A stretch of 64,000 nucleotides of DNA from Hyphomonadaceae bacterium. Its GTDB lineage: Bacteria > Pseudomonadota > Alphaproteobacteria > Caulobacterales > Aquidulcibacteraceae. The position numbers and the translations under genes were made by a program. The DNA lies in assembly GCA_019636095.1 (NCBI GenBank), contig JAHBYF010000002.1, positions 1 through 64,000 of the forward strand, read 5' to 3'. The notes beneath the pieces are model-generated. The model was not told where the DNA came from. It saw only the letters and a list, made by a program, of their open reading frames with translations, and did not search any database. Of the stretch, positions 51,916-61,228 are shown piece by piece. Numbering within the stretch: position 1 is the first letter of the stretch; each line of letters starts with the position of its first letter.

Positions 51916-53058
51916 ATGATGCATACGCCGATCTGCCAACGTCTAGGCATAGAGTTTCCGCTGTTCGCGTTTTCGCATTGCCGCGATGTCGTTGCGGCAG
52001 TCTCCAAGGCGGGCGGCATGGGTGTTCTGGGCGTCGCCGGTTATTCGTCGGAACGTCTGAAGCAAGAACTCGATTGGATTGAAGCGCGCGTCGGCGGCAG
52101 GCCCTATGGCGTCGATCTGATCGTGCCGAACAAATATGAAGGCAAAGGCGAAGCGCCCAGCGTCGATAAGCTGCTGTCGGCGCTGCCGCAGGCTCACTTG
52201 GACTTCGCGCACAATGTACTCGCAAAGCACGGGATCGACAGCGCCAGCTTCGAAGATCAACGCCGCAATGGTTCTGGTTTTGCCAACAATCTGGCTGATG
52301 GCGGCGCGTCATCGCTTGAGGTGGCGTTTCAGTACCCAATCAAGCTGATTGCTAATGCGTTGGGCACACCGCCGCCCCTGATGATCGAGATGGGCAAGAA
52401 GCACGGCGTTGCCGTCGCCGCCCTCGTCGGCGCCAAGGAGCACGCGCTCGCGCAGGCCGCCGCGGGCGTCGACATCATAATCGCTGCCGGGACCGAAGCA
52501 GGCGGCCATTGTGGCGACGTGACGACGATGGTGCTGGTGCCGGAGGTCGTCGAGGCGCTGCACGCTGCAAACATCGATACGCCTGTGCTCGCAGCCGGTG
52601 GAATTGTAACCGGCGCGCAAATGGCGGCGGCGATGGCGATGGGTGCGGCGGGCGCCTGGTGCGGCTCGGTTTGGCTAACGACGCCTGAGGCCGAGACCAG
52701 CGAAGTCATTAAGCAGAAGCTTCTCGCTGCAACGTCTCGCGACACCGTGCGGTCGAAGTCGCGCACCGGAAAGCCGTCGCGTCAACTGCGTTCGCCTTGG
52801 ACGGATGCCTGGGAAGCCGAAGGCGCGCCAAAACCACTGCCGATGCCGCTGCAGACGTTTGTGTCGGAGCCGCCGCTGCGACTGATCGACAAACTCGCCG
52901 ACGGCGGTCACGCTGGCGCGCAAGAGCTTGCCACGTACTGGGTCGGCCAGGGCGTAGGGCTGATGAACACGCCGCTCTCGGCAGGCGCGGTGGTGCAGCA
53001 ATTCAAGGAAGATTTCGCCCGCGCATACGAGCGTTTGGCGGCGGCTATCGGCGCCTAG
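51916..53058 (+). CDS. Nitronate monooxygenase (FMN, NMO/2-NPD family)
   Basis: 380 aa from ATG 51916 (a second ATG follows at 51919). TIM-barrel FMN enzyme: GMGVLGVAGYSSE, IIAAGTEAGGHCGDVTTMVL and VLAAGGIVTGAQMAAAMAMGA. Detoxifies nitronates such as propionate-3-nitronate, or acts on enoyl substrates in related members. Shares a 26-base divergent promoter region with the thiolase-like gene, suggesting one acyl-chain pathway. Confidence 0.92.
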   Translation: MMHTPICQRLGIEFPLFAFSHCRDVVAAVSKAGGMGVLGVAGYSSERLKQELDWIEARVGGRPYGVDLIVPNKYEGKGEAPSVDKLLSALPQAHLDFAHNVLAKHGIDSASFEDQRRNGSGFANNLADGGASSLEVAFQYPIKLIANALGTPPPLMIEMGKKHGVAVAALVGAKEHALAQAAAGVDIIIAAGTEAGGHCGDVTTMVLVPEVVEALHAANIDTPVLAAGGIVTGAQMAAAMAMGAAGAWCGSVWLTTPEAETSEVIKQKLLAATSRDTVRSKSRTGKPSRQLRSPWTDAWEAEGAPKPLPMPLQTFVSEPPLRLIDKLADGGHAGAQELATYWVGQGVGLMNTPLSAGAVVQQFKEDFARAYERLAAAIGA

Positions 53059-53594
53059 TGCGCGTCGTTGGTCGCTTCGGTGCGGAGCGGGCCGTTCCAG
53101 ACCTTGCCGATACGGACGTCCACTTCCGGGCCGAGGTTGAACCAGGCCAGGCGATCGCGGGTCGCGTCGATCACCACGAAGCGATCGCCGCGCTCAAGCG
53201 TTTGCGACAGCGTGTTGCGGATGACGCCAGAGGTGTAGCGCGTGCGGACCAGCCAAAGGCCGGGGCCAAGGTCGCAGACAAAGCCCATGCTCTCCAGTGC
53301 GGCCATGAAGGCCATCCAAGCGCCTGAGAAAATTTCCGCGTGAACGAAGACGTTTGCCGCGTCTTCGGCGTCGTTCGCCGCGGCCGGCTTGCGCAGTCCG
53401 CGAAGCGCCATAACGCGGCGCGCCTCGATCCAATTATCCTTGCCCGTGTCTGAAACCAAAGTCGTGGGGCGAACGCGTCCTTCGCTCAGGAAGGTCGCCA
53501 TTTGTTCGATCGAATAAGGACCGAACGCGCGGCCGCGAATCTGCACCCACCATTTTGTGGCTGTTGCAGTCTTCAGCGTGACGACGTCGCTCAC
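53055..53594 (-). CDS. GYF-2 domain protein
   Basis: 179 aa from a GTG at 53594 (VSDVVTLK) with ACGGAG 8 nt upstream; the longer frame to 53657 is less likely. GYF-2 domain at about residues 13-60 (WWVQIRGRAFGPYSIEQMATF, WIEARRV). The C-terminal region (FVHAEIFSGAWMAFMAALESM ... WLVRTRYTSGVIRNTLSQTL) is unrecognised. Probably cytoplasmic. Its ribosome site is in the arm of a hairpin. Confidence 0.75.
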   Translation of the reverse strand: MSDVVTLKTATATKWWVQIRGRAFGPYSIEQMATFLSEGRVRPTTLVSDTGKDNWIEARRVMALRGLRKPAAANDAEDAANVFVHAEIFSGAWMAFMAALESMGFVCDLGPGLWLVRTRYTSGVIRNTLSQTLERGDRFVVIDATRDRLAWFNLGPEVDVRIGKVWNGPLRTEATNDAH

Positions 53595-53601
53595 AGCATT
53601 G

Positions 53602-53619
53602 CTCCGTTTCAATACGGAG
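53602..53619 (-). promoter_or_regulatory. Hairpin sequestering the GYF gene ribosome site
   Basis: In the minus-strand RNA, CUCCGU-AUUGAA-ACGGAG forms a 6-bp stem whose 3' arm contains the Shine-Dalgarno ACGGAG. Melting or binding could control translation; unproven. Confidence 0.4.
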
Positions 53620-53630
53620 ACGCGGTTCGC

Positions 53631-53651
53631 GCCTCCGGCGAAACCGGAGGC
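53631..53651 (-). terminator. Hairpin after the PilZ gene
   Basis: GCCTCCGG-TTTCG-CCGGAGGC, a perfect 8-bp stem in the minus-strand transcript, 38 bases after the PilZ stop. No U-tract follows, so it may be an RNA end stabiliser rather than a true terminator. Confidence 0.4.
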
Positions 53652-53688
53652 CTGCAATCGCTATGCCGGAGATTTTGGTTACCGTTGG

Positions 53689-54303
53689 TTAGCCAAGCTT
53701 GCGCGGTTCGAGGTCGATGGCGAAGCCACCCTCGATCAAACGCGCCACGCGGCCATAGACATTGCCGGCGCGCACCCACACGCCGATCAGCGGCGGCGGG
53801 CGCCTGCTCTTGATGGTGATACCGGCGAGTGAGAAGTCGACGACTTCACCTTCGTAGGCCTCGCCGGTCTCGAACTCGAGCTTGATCATCTGCGAGCCGT
53901 CGCTGATCGCGGGACGCTGCTCTTCTTCGATGCCGAGATCACGGTTAACGGCGATGGTGAGTTGCTCAGCCATCTTTTCGCGCTTGTGTGCCGTGAAATC
54001 GAAAATAATCGCCACTTCGCCTTCTCCGCACTTGCGCGCCACATATCCGGAGACCCGGCCGAACCCAGAGAGGTAAATCACGACGCGGTCACCCACCGGC
54101 GGCAGGATCGGCGCGGCTATCCTGATATCGCCAGGCGAAATGTCGGCTGTCCGGCAATCGTGCTCGTGCCCGAGGCTGTCGAGCAGGCGTCCGTTCACCT
54201 CTATTGGCATGCGCCGGAAGCGGCGGCGCTCGCGGATGCCGACCGTGGCGGCTGTGAGCCGGCGTGCGGCGGAGGCAATATCGATCTTATGGGCAGCGGA
54301 CAT
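53689..54303 (-). CDS. PilZ domain protein, probably two PilZ folds
   Basis: 204 aa. PilZ motif 1 RERRRFRRMPIEVNGRL (RxxxR) and motif 2 ADISPGDIRI (D-x-S-x-x-G-like, with Gly shifted) at residues 24-60; second half (MIKLEFETGEAYEGEVVDFSL ... GITIKSRRPPPLIG) looks like a second PilZ-like beta barrel. PilZ binds c-di-GMP; with pleD in the same window a c-di-GMP circuit is plausible but their coupling is inference. Confidence 0.85.
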   Translation of the reverse strand: MSAAHKIDIASAARRLTAATVGIRERRRFRRMPIEVNGRLLDSLGHEHDCRTADISPGDIRIAAPILPPVGDRVVIYLSGFGRVSGYVARKCGEGEVAIIFDFTAHKREKMAEQLTIAVNRDLGIEEEQRPAISDGSQMIKLEFETGEAYEGEVVDFSLAGITIKSRRPPPLIGVWVRAGNVYGRVARLIEGGFAIDLEPRKLG

Positions 54304-54423
54304 GGGCGCATTAATGCGCCTTCACCGTAAACGTTTGCTTAAGCTTTGACGGAGCGGCAGGGCTTGGCGCCGGGCGCGGGCGCGCGCAAAGGTTTCAGCA
54401 ACAAGAATTAAGGGACGGAAACA

Positions 54424-56091
54424 GTGGCCGAAACCGTGGGCGGCGAACGCTTCGACTATATTATTGTGGGCGCTGGCTCAGCCGGCTGCGTTTTGGCCAA
54501 TCGCCTGAGCGAAGATCCGAACGTTACCGTCGCCGTGCTGGAAGCCGGCGGCAAGAACAACAGTCTGCTGGTGAAGATGCCCGCGGGCGTGGGCAATCTG
54601 ATTGCCGCCAAGGGCGTGTCCAACTGGGGCTTCGAGACGACGCCGCAGCAATTCATGGATGGCCGGCGTCTCTATCAGCCACGCGGCCGAGGCTGGGGCG
54701 GTTCGTCGGCCATTAACGGCATGATCTACATTCGTGGTCACGCCCGCGATTATGATCAATGGCGCCAGATGGGCCTCAGCGGCTGGGGCTACGCCGACGT
54801 GCTGCCATACTTCAAACGTGCACAACACCACGAAGACGGCGCTGACAGCTGGAATGGTGAAGGCGGCCCGCTCTGGGTGTCACGCGGGCCGCCAGGGCAT
54901 CCGATCTACAAGGCGTTCATCCAAGCCGGCGCGCAAGCCGGCTATCCGGTCACGCGCGACTTCAACGGCCGCCAGCAAGAAGGCGTTGGGCCCTATCACC
55001 TGACCATCCGAGACGGCGAACGCTGGAGCGCCGCGGCCGCCTATCTGAAGCCCATCATCGGCCGGCCAAATCTGAAAATTTTCTCAGGCGCCTATGCGCA
55101 TCGCATTCTGATCGAGAACAAGAAGGCAATCGGCGTCGAGTTCTCCGCAGGACCCGGCAAGCCGGCCCAAAACGCGCACGCCAGTCGCGAAGTGCTGGTG
55201 TGCGGCGGCGCATTCCAGTCGCCGCAATTGCTGCAGCTCTCGGGCATCGGTCCGGGCGCCGAACTGCAAAAGCACGGCATCACTGTCGTGCAGGATGCGC
55301 CGGATGTCGGCCAGAACCTGCAGGATCACCTGGATGTCTGCATCATCTATGAGATGACGAAACCGCTTTCGATGTATTCGCTGACCAAAGGCCTGAAGCA
55401 GCCGATGATCGGCATCGAGTACATGCTGACCAAGCAAGGGCATGGCCGCACGAACCATCTGCACGCCGGCGCCTTCCTGAAAACACGCGGCGAACTGGAT
55501 CGCCCCGACATTCAGCTCCACCTGGTGAACGCGCAAATGCGCGATCACGCGCGCGTCAAGGCCGATCGCGACGGATTCACGATCCACGCCTGCCAGCTGC
55601 GCCCGGAGAGCAAAGGCACGGTGACGCTCGCTTCGACCAATCCGTTCGACGCCCCCGCCATCGACCCGCGCTATCTAGCCGAGGAGAATGATCGCCGCAC
55701 GATGCGCGATTCCGTCCGCATTGTCCGCGACATCGTAAAACAACACGCACTCGATCTCTATCGCGGGCCGGAGTTTACGCCGGGCGAGCACATCCGCACT
55801 GATAGCGAGATTGATGCTTGGATCCGCCAGAACGGTGAAACCATCTATCACCCGGTCGGCACCGTCCGCATGGGTGCGGATGCAAGAGCGCCGCTGGACG
55901 AACAATTGCGCGTGCGCGGGGTCGAGGGCTTGCGCGTTGTCGATGCGTCGGTGATGCCAACGCTCATTGGCGGCAACACCAATGCGCCGACGATCATGAT
56001 CGCGGAAAAAATCTCAGACCTGATGCGCGGCAAGCCGTCGCTGCCGCCGCAGGATGCGGCGATCGCTGAAGACGAGCGGGTGGCGGTGTGA
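54424..56091 (+). CDS. GMC oxidoreductase (choline dehydrogenase-like)
   Basis: 555 aa from a GTG at 54424. FAD motif IIVGAGSAGCVLANRL, GMC signature 1 GRGWGGSSAINGMIYIRGH, signature 2 GAFQSPQLLQLSGIG, C-terminal HPVGTVRMG and NTNAPTIMIAEK. Resembles the BetA/AlkJ group of flavin alcohol dehydrogenases. Electron acceptor and substrate unknown. Its stop overlaps the start of the Pr6Pr membrane gene (GTGTGA). Confidence 0.93.
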   Translation: MAETVGGERFDYIIVGAGSAGCVLANRLSEDPNVTVAVLEAGGKNNSLLVKMPAGVGNLIAAKGVSNWGFETTPQQFMDGRRLYQPRGRGWGGSSAINGMIYIRGHARDYDQWRQMGLSGWGYADVLPYFKRAQHHEDGADSWNGEGGPLWVSRGPPGHPIYKAFIQAGAQAGYPVTRDFNGRQQEGVGPYHLTIRDGERWSAAAAYLKPIIGRPNLKIFSGAYAHRILIENKKAIGVEFSAGPGKPAQNAHASREVLVCGGAFQSPQLLQLSGIGPGAELQKHGITVVQDAPDVGQNLQDHLDVCIIYEMTKPLSMYSLTKGLKQPMIGIEYMLTKQGHGRTNHLHAGAFLKTRGELDRPDIQLHLVNAQMRDHARVKADRDGFTIHACQLRPESKGTVTLASTNPFDAPAIDPRYLAEENDRRTMRDSVRIVRDIVKQHALDLYRGPEFTPGEHIRTDSEIDAWIRQNGETIYHPVGTVRMGADARAPLDEQLRVRGVEGLRVVDASVMPTLIGGNTNAPTIMIAEKISDLMRGKPSLPPQDAAIAEDERVAV

Positions 56092-56714
56092 ATGGACTGG
56101 CGCGCCCGGTTGCCGCGCTTGGCGCGCTGATCGGTTTCTTCGGTCTCGGGCTGCAGTATTGGTTGCTCTACGCTGATATGTCGGCGCAGGGCGCTTCGAT
56201 CTTGGAAATCACGTGGCGCTACTTCGTTTGGTTCACTTTGCTGACCAACACGTTCGTCACACTGGTGATGGCGCGTGCGGCGCTTAGGCCCGGCGAGCTG
56301 ACAGGGCTGAACGCCCCGCGCACCGAACTGATGGCGGTGACATCAATTCTCTTTGTGGGCGCCGTCTACAACTTACTTCTCGCGTCGCGCTGGGATCCGC
56401 AAGGCTGGCAGAAGGTGGCCGATGTGATCGTGCATGATGTCATGCCCATAGCGTTCGCGCTGTTTTGGCTGCTGCGTCCGCATGCGTCGCTCACATGGCG
56501 CGACGCAGCATTCGCAGCGCTATGGCCGCTGGCGTACGCAGTGTACGGGCTGACGCGCGGCCTCTTCGATCACTTCTATCCCTACTTCTTCATGGACCCG
56601 ACGGCGCTGAGTTACGACCAGATCGCTTTCAATCTCGTCGGACTGGTCGTGGCATTTCTGATTGGCGCGATGTTGCTTCTCGGCATTAGCCGTCTGTTGG
56701 GCAGCAAACGATAA
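56088..56714 (+). CDS. Pr6Pr family membrane protein
   Basis: 208 aa from a GTG overlapping the GMC stop by 4 bases. Six membrane helices (for example LGALIGFFGLGLQYWLL and ALFWLLRPHASLTW) with the family strings FTLLTNTFVTLV and YPYFFMDP. FAR-17a/AIG1-like. Function unknown; co-translation with a GMC dehydrogenase suggests a partner in membrane substrate or electron handling. Confidence 0.88.
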   Translation: MNGLARPVAALGALIGFFGLGLQYWLLYADMSAQGASILEITWRYFVWFTLLTNTFVTLVMARAALRPGELTGLNAPRTELMAVTSILFVGAVYNLLLASRWDPQGWQKVADVIVHDVMPIAFALFWLLRPHASLTWRDAAFAALWPLAYAVYGLTRGLFDHFYPYFFMDPTALSYDQIAFNLVGLVVAFLIGAMLLLGISRLLGSKR

Positions 56715-56742
56715 CGCGAGGAGCGCCGCCGCTATGCGTGAG

Positions 56743-57198
56743 TTAGGAGGCGCGCTGGCGCCGGCGCCTTATCGGCGCACTCTTGGGTTGTTGTCTCAAC
56801 CGGCGCTTGCGCTCGGCTAGCATCGCGTTGAGCTTCGCGATCAGTTGCGCTGCGTCGCCGTGCGGGATGCATTCCGGCACTCGGGCTGCAATCTCCGAGA
56901 CCGCCTGCGCTTTGCTGGCTAGCGATCCGGTCAGGATTGTTTCGATGGCCGGGCGATGTCGGCGCACCCACTGGACCAATACAAAGCCGCTGCCTTCGCC
57001 CGCGAGCTGAGCATCGCTGAGCAGGATATGAATTTCTGGGCCTGCGACGAGGACCGCCTTGGCGTCGTCCGCGCGGACGGCCTCGATCACCATGATGTCG
57101 CACACGCGTAGATATTCAGCCAAAACGAAGCGTACGAGGACATCGGCTTCGACCAGCAACAGGTTAGTCCGTTTCGGGGAGGTTTTCTTTGCGGCCAT
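56743..57198 (-). CDS. Degenerate receiver-domain protein
   Basis: 151 aa. Receiver fold TNLLLVEADVLVRFVLAEYLR with the acceptor-like Asp in HILLSDAQLAGEG. The acidic pair is reduced to Glu-Ala-Asp (VEAD) and the conserved Lys near the end is missing (ECIPHGDAAQ in place of KP). The end is a basic tail (KRRLRQQPKSAPIRRRRQ) likely to bind nucleic acid or anionic surfaces. Ribosome site AAGGAAC before ATG 57198. Divergent from the next receiver gene. Role unknown. Confidence 0.8.
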   Translation of the reverse strand: MAAKKTSPKRTNLLLVEADVLVRFVLAEYLRVCDIMVIEAVRADDAKAVLVAGPEIHILLSDAQLAGEGSGFVLVQWVRRHRPAIETILTGSLASKAQAVSEIAARVPECIPHGDAAQLIAKLNAMLAERKRRLRQQPKSAPIRRRRQRAS

Positions 57199-57366
57199 GA
57201 GTTCCTTTCACGGTGGGACGCAGCGTGGACTAAACGGGCGGGGAAATTGCCCGGTTCCCGCCAATACCGCCCGCCGGAACGTCGGTGGTACAAACCTGCA
57301 TTTGGTGGGACCGCCAAAAGGAACTAAGGCGACCAGTAGGCATTATTGCTGCAGCGGGGAGCCAAA

Positions 57367-57786
57367 ATGAGTCCGGCGGAAGACCTAATGCCCGAGCAGC
57401 GTACCAACGACGAGCCACTTGTGCTTGTCGTTGAGGACGAGGTGCTCATCCGGATCGCAGCCGCTGATCACTTAAGGAGTTGCGGCTTTCGCGTCGCCGA
57501 AGCTGGTAACGCCGTTGAGGCGCAAGAACTCATTCTTTCGGGTCTCAAGGTGGATGTGGTTTTTTCCGACATCACGATGCCGGGTCAGATCGACGGCATA
57601 GCGCTCGCGCAATGGCTGCACGAGAACGCGCCTGGCGTGCCGGTCGTGCTGACCTCTGGTGTCACGAGCTCGTTGGATGCCGCCAGGGAGGTTTGCAAAA
57701 ACATCGGCGCCTATGCGCCCAAACCCTACGACTATGACGCGATTGTAGGGCAGATGCGGGCGGTTCTCGCTGCCGGTCGCAGTTAG
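57367..57786 (+). CDS. Single-domain response regulator
   Basis: 139 aa from ATG 57367 (GGGGAG upstream). Intact receiver: LVVEDEVLIRIA, acceptor Asp in VVFSDITMPGQIDG, Thr/Ser in VVLTSGVTS and Lys in YAPKPYDYDA. No output domain. A CheY/FixJ-like receiver of the type often paired with HWE or hybrid kinases in alphaproteobacteria. Ends 4 bases into the convergent PAS gene. Confidence 0.9.
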   Translation: MSPAEDLMPEQRTNDEPLVLVVEDEVLIRIAAADHLRSCGFRVAEAGNAVEAQELILSGLKVDVVFSDITMPGQIDGIALAQWLHENAPGVPVVLTSGVTSSLDAAREVCKNIGAYAPKPYDYDAIVGQMRAVLAAGRS

Positions 57787-58316
57787 TCGTTAACGACGAC
57801 AAGCCGCATGCCTTTTGGCGCCTTCGCGGTTGGCGGATGCAAGGAGCCCAAGCGCAACACCTGCAGCACGCTTCCGTCGAGAAAGCTCTCGCCGCCTAAC
57901 GATTGGAAGAGGCCGAGGAAGCGATTGCCCAAAGTCGCGTCGACTTTGAGCGGCGTGATCAGGATCTCCGCCCCGAGTTTACGGCCTGAGACCGTCTCCG
58001 CCGTGACGCGCGCGATCGCTGGTTCGCCAGCCGCCGCACAAGCATCGATCAAGGCATTCATCAACGCGAGGTCCGGCGCCAGGAAAAAGCGGGTAAAGTC
58101 GTGCTCGCGCAAATCGCGGCCAAACACCTTCACCAGATCCTGACCGAAGGTTCGGATCGGCAGCCGTCCATCCTTGGTGCGTTCAATGACGAACAAGCGC
58201 TCAAGCACTTGGTCCGCGCCGCCCTTTTTAGGCGTCGCGCCGGCTGCTCCCGCGAGCGCTCGCCCGTAGGCAAGCAGTGCCCGTGTGTCGGGATGAAAGG
58301 TCTCTTCCCCCATCAT
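57783..58316 (-). CDS. PAS_5-type PAS domain protein
   Basis: 177 aa from ATG 58316 (upstream frame to 58385 is not family-like). Family strings PDTRALLAYGRALAG, GRLPIRTFGQDLVKVFGRDLREHDF and VTAETVSGRKLGAEILI. Single PAS domain of the alphaproteobacterial PAS_5 family, thought to sense a ligand or to be a regulator; partner unknown. Confidence 0.85.
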   Translation of the reverse strand: MMGEETFHPDTRALLAYGRALAGAAGATPKKGGADQVLERLFVIERTKDGRLPIRTFGQDLVKVFGRDLREHDFTRFFLAPDLALMNALIDACAAAGEPAIARVTAETVSGRKLGAEILITPLKVDATLGNRFLGLFQSLGGESFLDGSVLQVLRLGSLHPPTAKAPKGMRLVVVND

Positions 58317-58480
58317 TAATCTTAAACGCCGTGTCGTGACATCGAGTGCGCCAGAGAACGCAAGCCGTGCGCCCAAGCAAAACAAGGGAATTTCGGTCTT
58401 TTCCGGCTCGCTTTCTCGCGGCGCGCGAGCCGTGGCCCCGCGCTTGCACCCACCCTGGCGAAATTCAGGAGAAACGGCTT

Positions 58481-59272
58481 ATGACCGTTCCAACCCGGTA
58501 CATTCTCGCGGGCCTCGCATTCTGCGCCGCCGCACTTGCGCATTTCATCGTGCCGACGTCCGCCTCCGCTTGCGACAATGGCGGCTGCAACACGCGCCCA
58601 CCTTGTCATCAAGGCTGCAATCCCAACCCGCCGCCGCCATCGTGTTGCGAACGTCCGACGGTTGTGGTGCCGCCGAATGTGCCCCCGCCGAACGTCGTCA
58701 TCGTGAATGCCGGCGCGCGCGCCTCCGCGCAGGCCAATGCGACTGCAATTGCGATTGCCAACGTCCGCACCGGCGACACCATCATTCATCAGAACATGGT
58801 GATGGAATCCGGCGCCTCGGCTCAGGTGCAGTCCGGAGCTTTCGCCATCGTCGAAGCCAGCGCCCAGGCCGAGACCGTCGCGCGCGAACGTGATCTACTA
58901 ATCCAAGCTATTTGTCTCGACGCGCAGGGCAATCCGCATCCGGCGTCGCAAACCTTCGGCGGCCGTGCTGTCGCGCAAGACTATCGCGGCGAGATCTTCC
59001 GCTGCATGTCGGGCACGCGCATGCGCTACACCGCCGGTGATCGTTCTTACGATTGCGAGCAGGGCCAAGCGCTGTGGTACGAAGGCAGTCACGTCGAGTG
59101 CCGCGCCCAGCAAGAGCGCCGTCCCTGCAATGAGCGTTCATTGCTCCGCCGCTTCGGTCCGGGCGACAAGATGGTCCACATCCGCGATACCGAAACCCGC
59201 ACCACGCAAACCGAAACCACCTTCAACGCCGCGATGACCATGGACGGAGGCGTCGGTCAATCGGTGTGGTGA
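58481..59272 (+). CDS. Secreted cysteine-rich protein of unknown function
   Basis: 263 aa from ATG 58481 (AGGAGAAACGGCTT just before). Signal peptide about 1-30 (SASACD). Pro/Cys-rich segment CDNGGCNTRPPCHQGC and CCER, an Ala-rich stretch (ARASAQANATAIAIANV), then a C-terminal domain with paired Cys (AICLDAQ, IFRCMSGTRMRY, SYDCEQG, VECRAQ, RPCNERS). Secreted; Cys pattern suggests disulfide-held fold. Similar proteins occur in Caulobacterales, role unknown. A strong terminator follows. Confidence 0.8.
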   Translation: MTVPTRYILAGLAFCAAALAHFIVPTSASACDNGGCNTRPPCHQGCNPNPPPPSCCERPTVVVPPNVPPPNVVIVNAGARASAQANATAIAIANVRTGDTIIHQNMVMESGASAQVQSGAFAIVEASAQAETVARERDLLIQAICLDAQGNPHPASQTFGGRAVAQDYRGEIFRCMSGTRMRYTAGDRSYDCEQGQALWYEGSHVECRAQQERRPCNERSLLRRFGPGDKMVHIRDTETRTTQTETTFNAAMTMDGGVGQSVW

Positions 59273-59334
59273 TCCATCAGTTCTCCAACACCTAGCTCTC
59301 CCACCACTCGCCTCAAGGCCATCCCCTCGGCCTG

Positions 59335-59357
59335 CCCCCGCGAAAGCGGGGGTTTTT
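59335..59357 (+). terminator. Strong terminator before gatB
   Basis: CCCCCGC-GAAA-GCGGGGG followed by TTTTTG; GNRA-type tetraloop. 62 bases after the secreted-protein stop. Confidence 0.9.
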
Positions 59358-59416
59358 GTTTGTCGGAGTGCATCGGGCGCGTTGCATGAGAGCGCAACCG
59401 CCCTTAATTCCGCGAT

Positions 59417-60898
59417 ATGACCGCACTAGATGTTCGCGCCGCCCGCCCTGACCAACTCGTTTCTGGCGATAAGGGCCAATGGGAAATCATCGTTGGCCTT
59501 GAAGTCCATGCCCAGGTGACGTCGCAAGCGAAGTTGTTTTCCGGCGCCAGCGCCGCCTATGGCGGCGATCCGAACGCGCACGTGTCGCTGGTGGACGCCG
59601 CGATGCCCGGCATGCTGCCTGTCATCAACAAGTTCTGCGTTGAGCAAGCGGTCCGCACCGGCCTTGGCCTCAATGCCGAGATTCACAGGAAGAGCCGCTT
59701 TGATCGGAAGAACTATTTCTATCCCGATCTCCCGCAAGGCTACCAAATATCTCAATACAAGGAGCCGATCGTCGGCGAGGGTCAAATCGAAGTGGAGCCG
59801 GATGGCGAAGAGCCGGTGACGATCCGCATCGAGCGTCTGCATCTTGAGCAAGACGCCGGCAAATCGATCCACGACCTGAGCCCATCAGAAACGTTTGTCG
59901 ATCTGAACCGGGCAGGCGTGGCGCTGATGGAAATCGTCTCCCGCCCCGACATGCGTTCATCGAAAGAGGCGGCCGCCTACTTCAACAAGCTGCGTTCGAT
60001 CGTGCGCGCATTGGGCACCTGCGACGGCAACATGGAGGAAGGCTCCATGCGCGCCGACGTGAACGTCTCGGTGCGCAGGCCCGGCGAAGAGTTCGGCACG
60101 CGCTGCGAAATCAAGAACGTCAACTCAACCCGCTTCATGCAGCAAGCGATCGAGTACGAAGCGCGCCGCCAGATCGAAATCCTTGAAGGCGGCGGCACAA
60201 TTGATCAAGAGACGCGTCTCTTCGATCCGGACAAAGGCGAAACGCGCACCATGCGCTCGAAGGAAGACGCGCACGATTATCGCTACTTCCCAGACCCGGA
60301 CCTGCTGCCGCTCGTTCTCGACCAAGCTTGGATCGATGAGATCAAAGCTTCACTGCCGGAATTGCCGGATGCGAAAAAGAAGCGCTTCGTCGGCGAATAT
60401 GGTCTGACGCCCTATGACGCCGGCGTGTTGTCAGGTGACAGCGATGCATCGACGTACTTTGAGACCGTGGCCAAGGGCCGCGACGGCAAGCTCGCCGCCA
60501 ATTGGGTGACGCAAGAACTGTTCGGCGCGCTCAACAAAAAGGGCCTCGAACTCGCTACGTCGCCGGTGAAGGCTGAAGCGCTCGGTGCGCTGCTCGATCT
60601 GATGAAAGACGGCACTATCAATGGCAAGATCGCCAAGGACGTGTTCGCCAAGATGCTCGAAACTGGCGACTCGCCCGGCGCGATCGTTGAGCGCGAAGGG
60701 CTGAAACAGGTCACTGATACGGGCGCAATTGAAAAGGCGATTGACGAGCTGATGGCCGCAAACGCCGACAAAGTCGCCGACGTGCAGAAGAACCCCAAAG
60801 CCTTCGGCTGGTGGGTTGGTCAGACCATGAAGGCCACGGGCGGCAAAGCGAACCCGGCTGTTGTGAACGAAATCCTGAAGAAGAAGCTAGGCGTGTGA
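59417..60898 (+). CDS. gatB: Asp/Glu-tRNA amidotransferase subunit B
   Basis: 493 aa. Starts with the family strings [21 protein letters not shown] and [34 protein letters not shown] is also typical. The YqeY-like tail domain ends with [19 protein letters not shown]. Activates the tRNA-bound Glu or Asp with ATP and amidates it using ammonia from GatA. Separated from gatC-gatA by about 12 kb. Confidence 0.97.
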   Translation: MTALDVRAARPDQLVSGDKGQWEIIVGLEVHAQVTSQAKLFSGASAAYGGDPNAHVSLVDAAMPGMLPVINKFCVEQAVRTGLGLNAEIHRKSRFDRKNYFYPDLPQGYQISQYKEPIVGEGQIEVEPDGEEPVTIRIERLHLEQDAGKSIHDLSPSETFVDLNRAGVALMEIVSRPDMRSSKEAAAYFNKLRSIVRALGTCDGNMEEGSMRADVNVSVRRPGEEFGTRCEIKNVNSTRFMQQAIEYEARRQIEILEGGGTIDQETRLFDPDKGETRTMRSKEDAHDYRYFPDPDLLPLVLDQAWIDEIKASLPELPDAKKKRFVGEYGLTPYDAGVLSGDSDASTYFETVAKGRDGKLAANWVTQELFGALNKKGLELATSPVKAEALGALLDLMKDGTINGKIAKDVFAKMLETGDSPGAIVEREGLKQVTDTGAIEKAIDELMAANADKVADVQKNPKAFGWWVGQTMKATGGKANPAVVNEILKKKLGV

Positions 60899-60910
60899 AC
60901 GTTGTGCGTC

Positions 60911-61093
60911 CTAGCGCGCCCGCGCCGTAAGCGGCGTGTAGCGCGCCACATGGGAGGCGGCGCCAACCAGATCGCCCGCACCGATTTCATTACGTAGGTG
61001 CGTTTCGAAAGACGCGGATTGAAACGCCGCGAGGCGATCGCCGCCCGGCACGAAGGCCTGCATCATCACAGCGAACCAGATGTACATCAGCAT
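60911..61093 (-). CDS. Possible small membrane-anchored protein
   Basis: 60 aa. MLMYIWFAVMMQAFVPGG hydrophobic head then a polar body (FETHLRNEIGAGDLVGAASHV). A GGGGGCGTG sequence lies about 6 nt before ATG. Convergent with gatB. No family recognised; the call rests on composition. Confidence 0.45.
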   Translation of the reverse strand: MLMYIWFAVMMQAFVPGGDRLAAFQSASFETHLRNEIGAGDLVGAASHVARYTPLTARAR

Positions 61094-61165
61094 CGTTTCA
61101 CGCCCCCAAAAGCGAAGCGTGAAAGCTCGTTCAATTCGGTTGCGTGAGTCTTAACGCATAAAGTT

Positions 61166-61194
61166 GCCCCCGAGGTGGGGAGGACCTCGGGGGC
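61166..61194 (-). terminator. Terminator of the RcnB-like gene
   Basis: Eleven-bp stem GCCCCCGAGGT / ACCTCGGGGGC with a 7-base loop, extended by CATAAAG/CTTTATG pairing. In the minus-strand transcript it follows the RcnB-like stop by 35 bases. Confidence 0.8.
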
Positions 61195-61228
61195 GCTTTA
61201 TGGGCTCTTACGCCAACCAGGGAGGGGG

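Noticed and set aside
51890..52339. Long N-terminal extension of the thiolase-like frame
   Set aside because: Antisense to the nitronate monooxygenase and not family-like; MDESKIPVIVGVGQ is the natural start.
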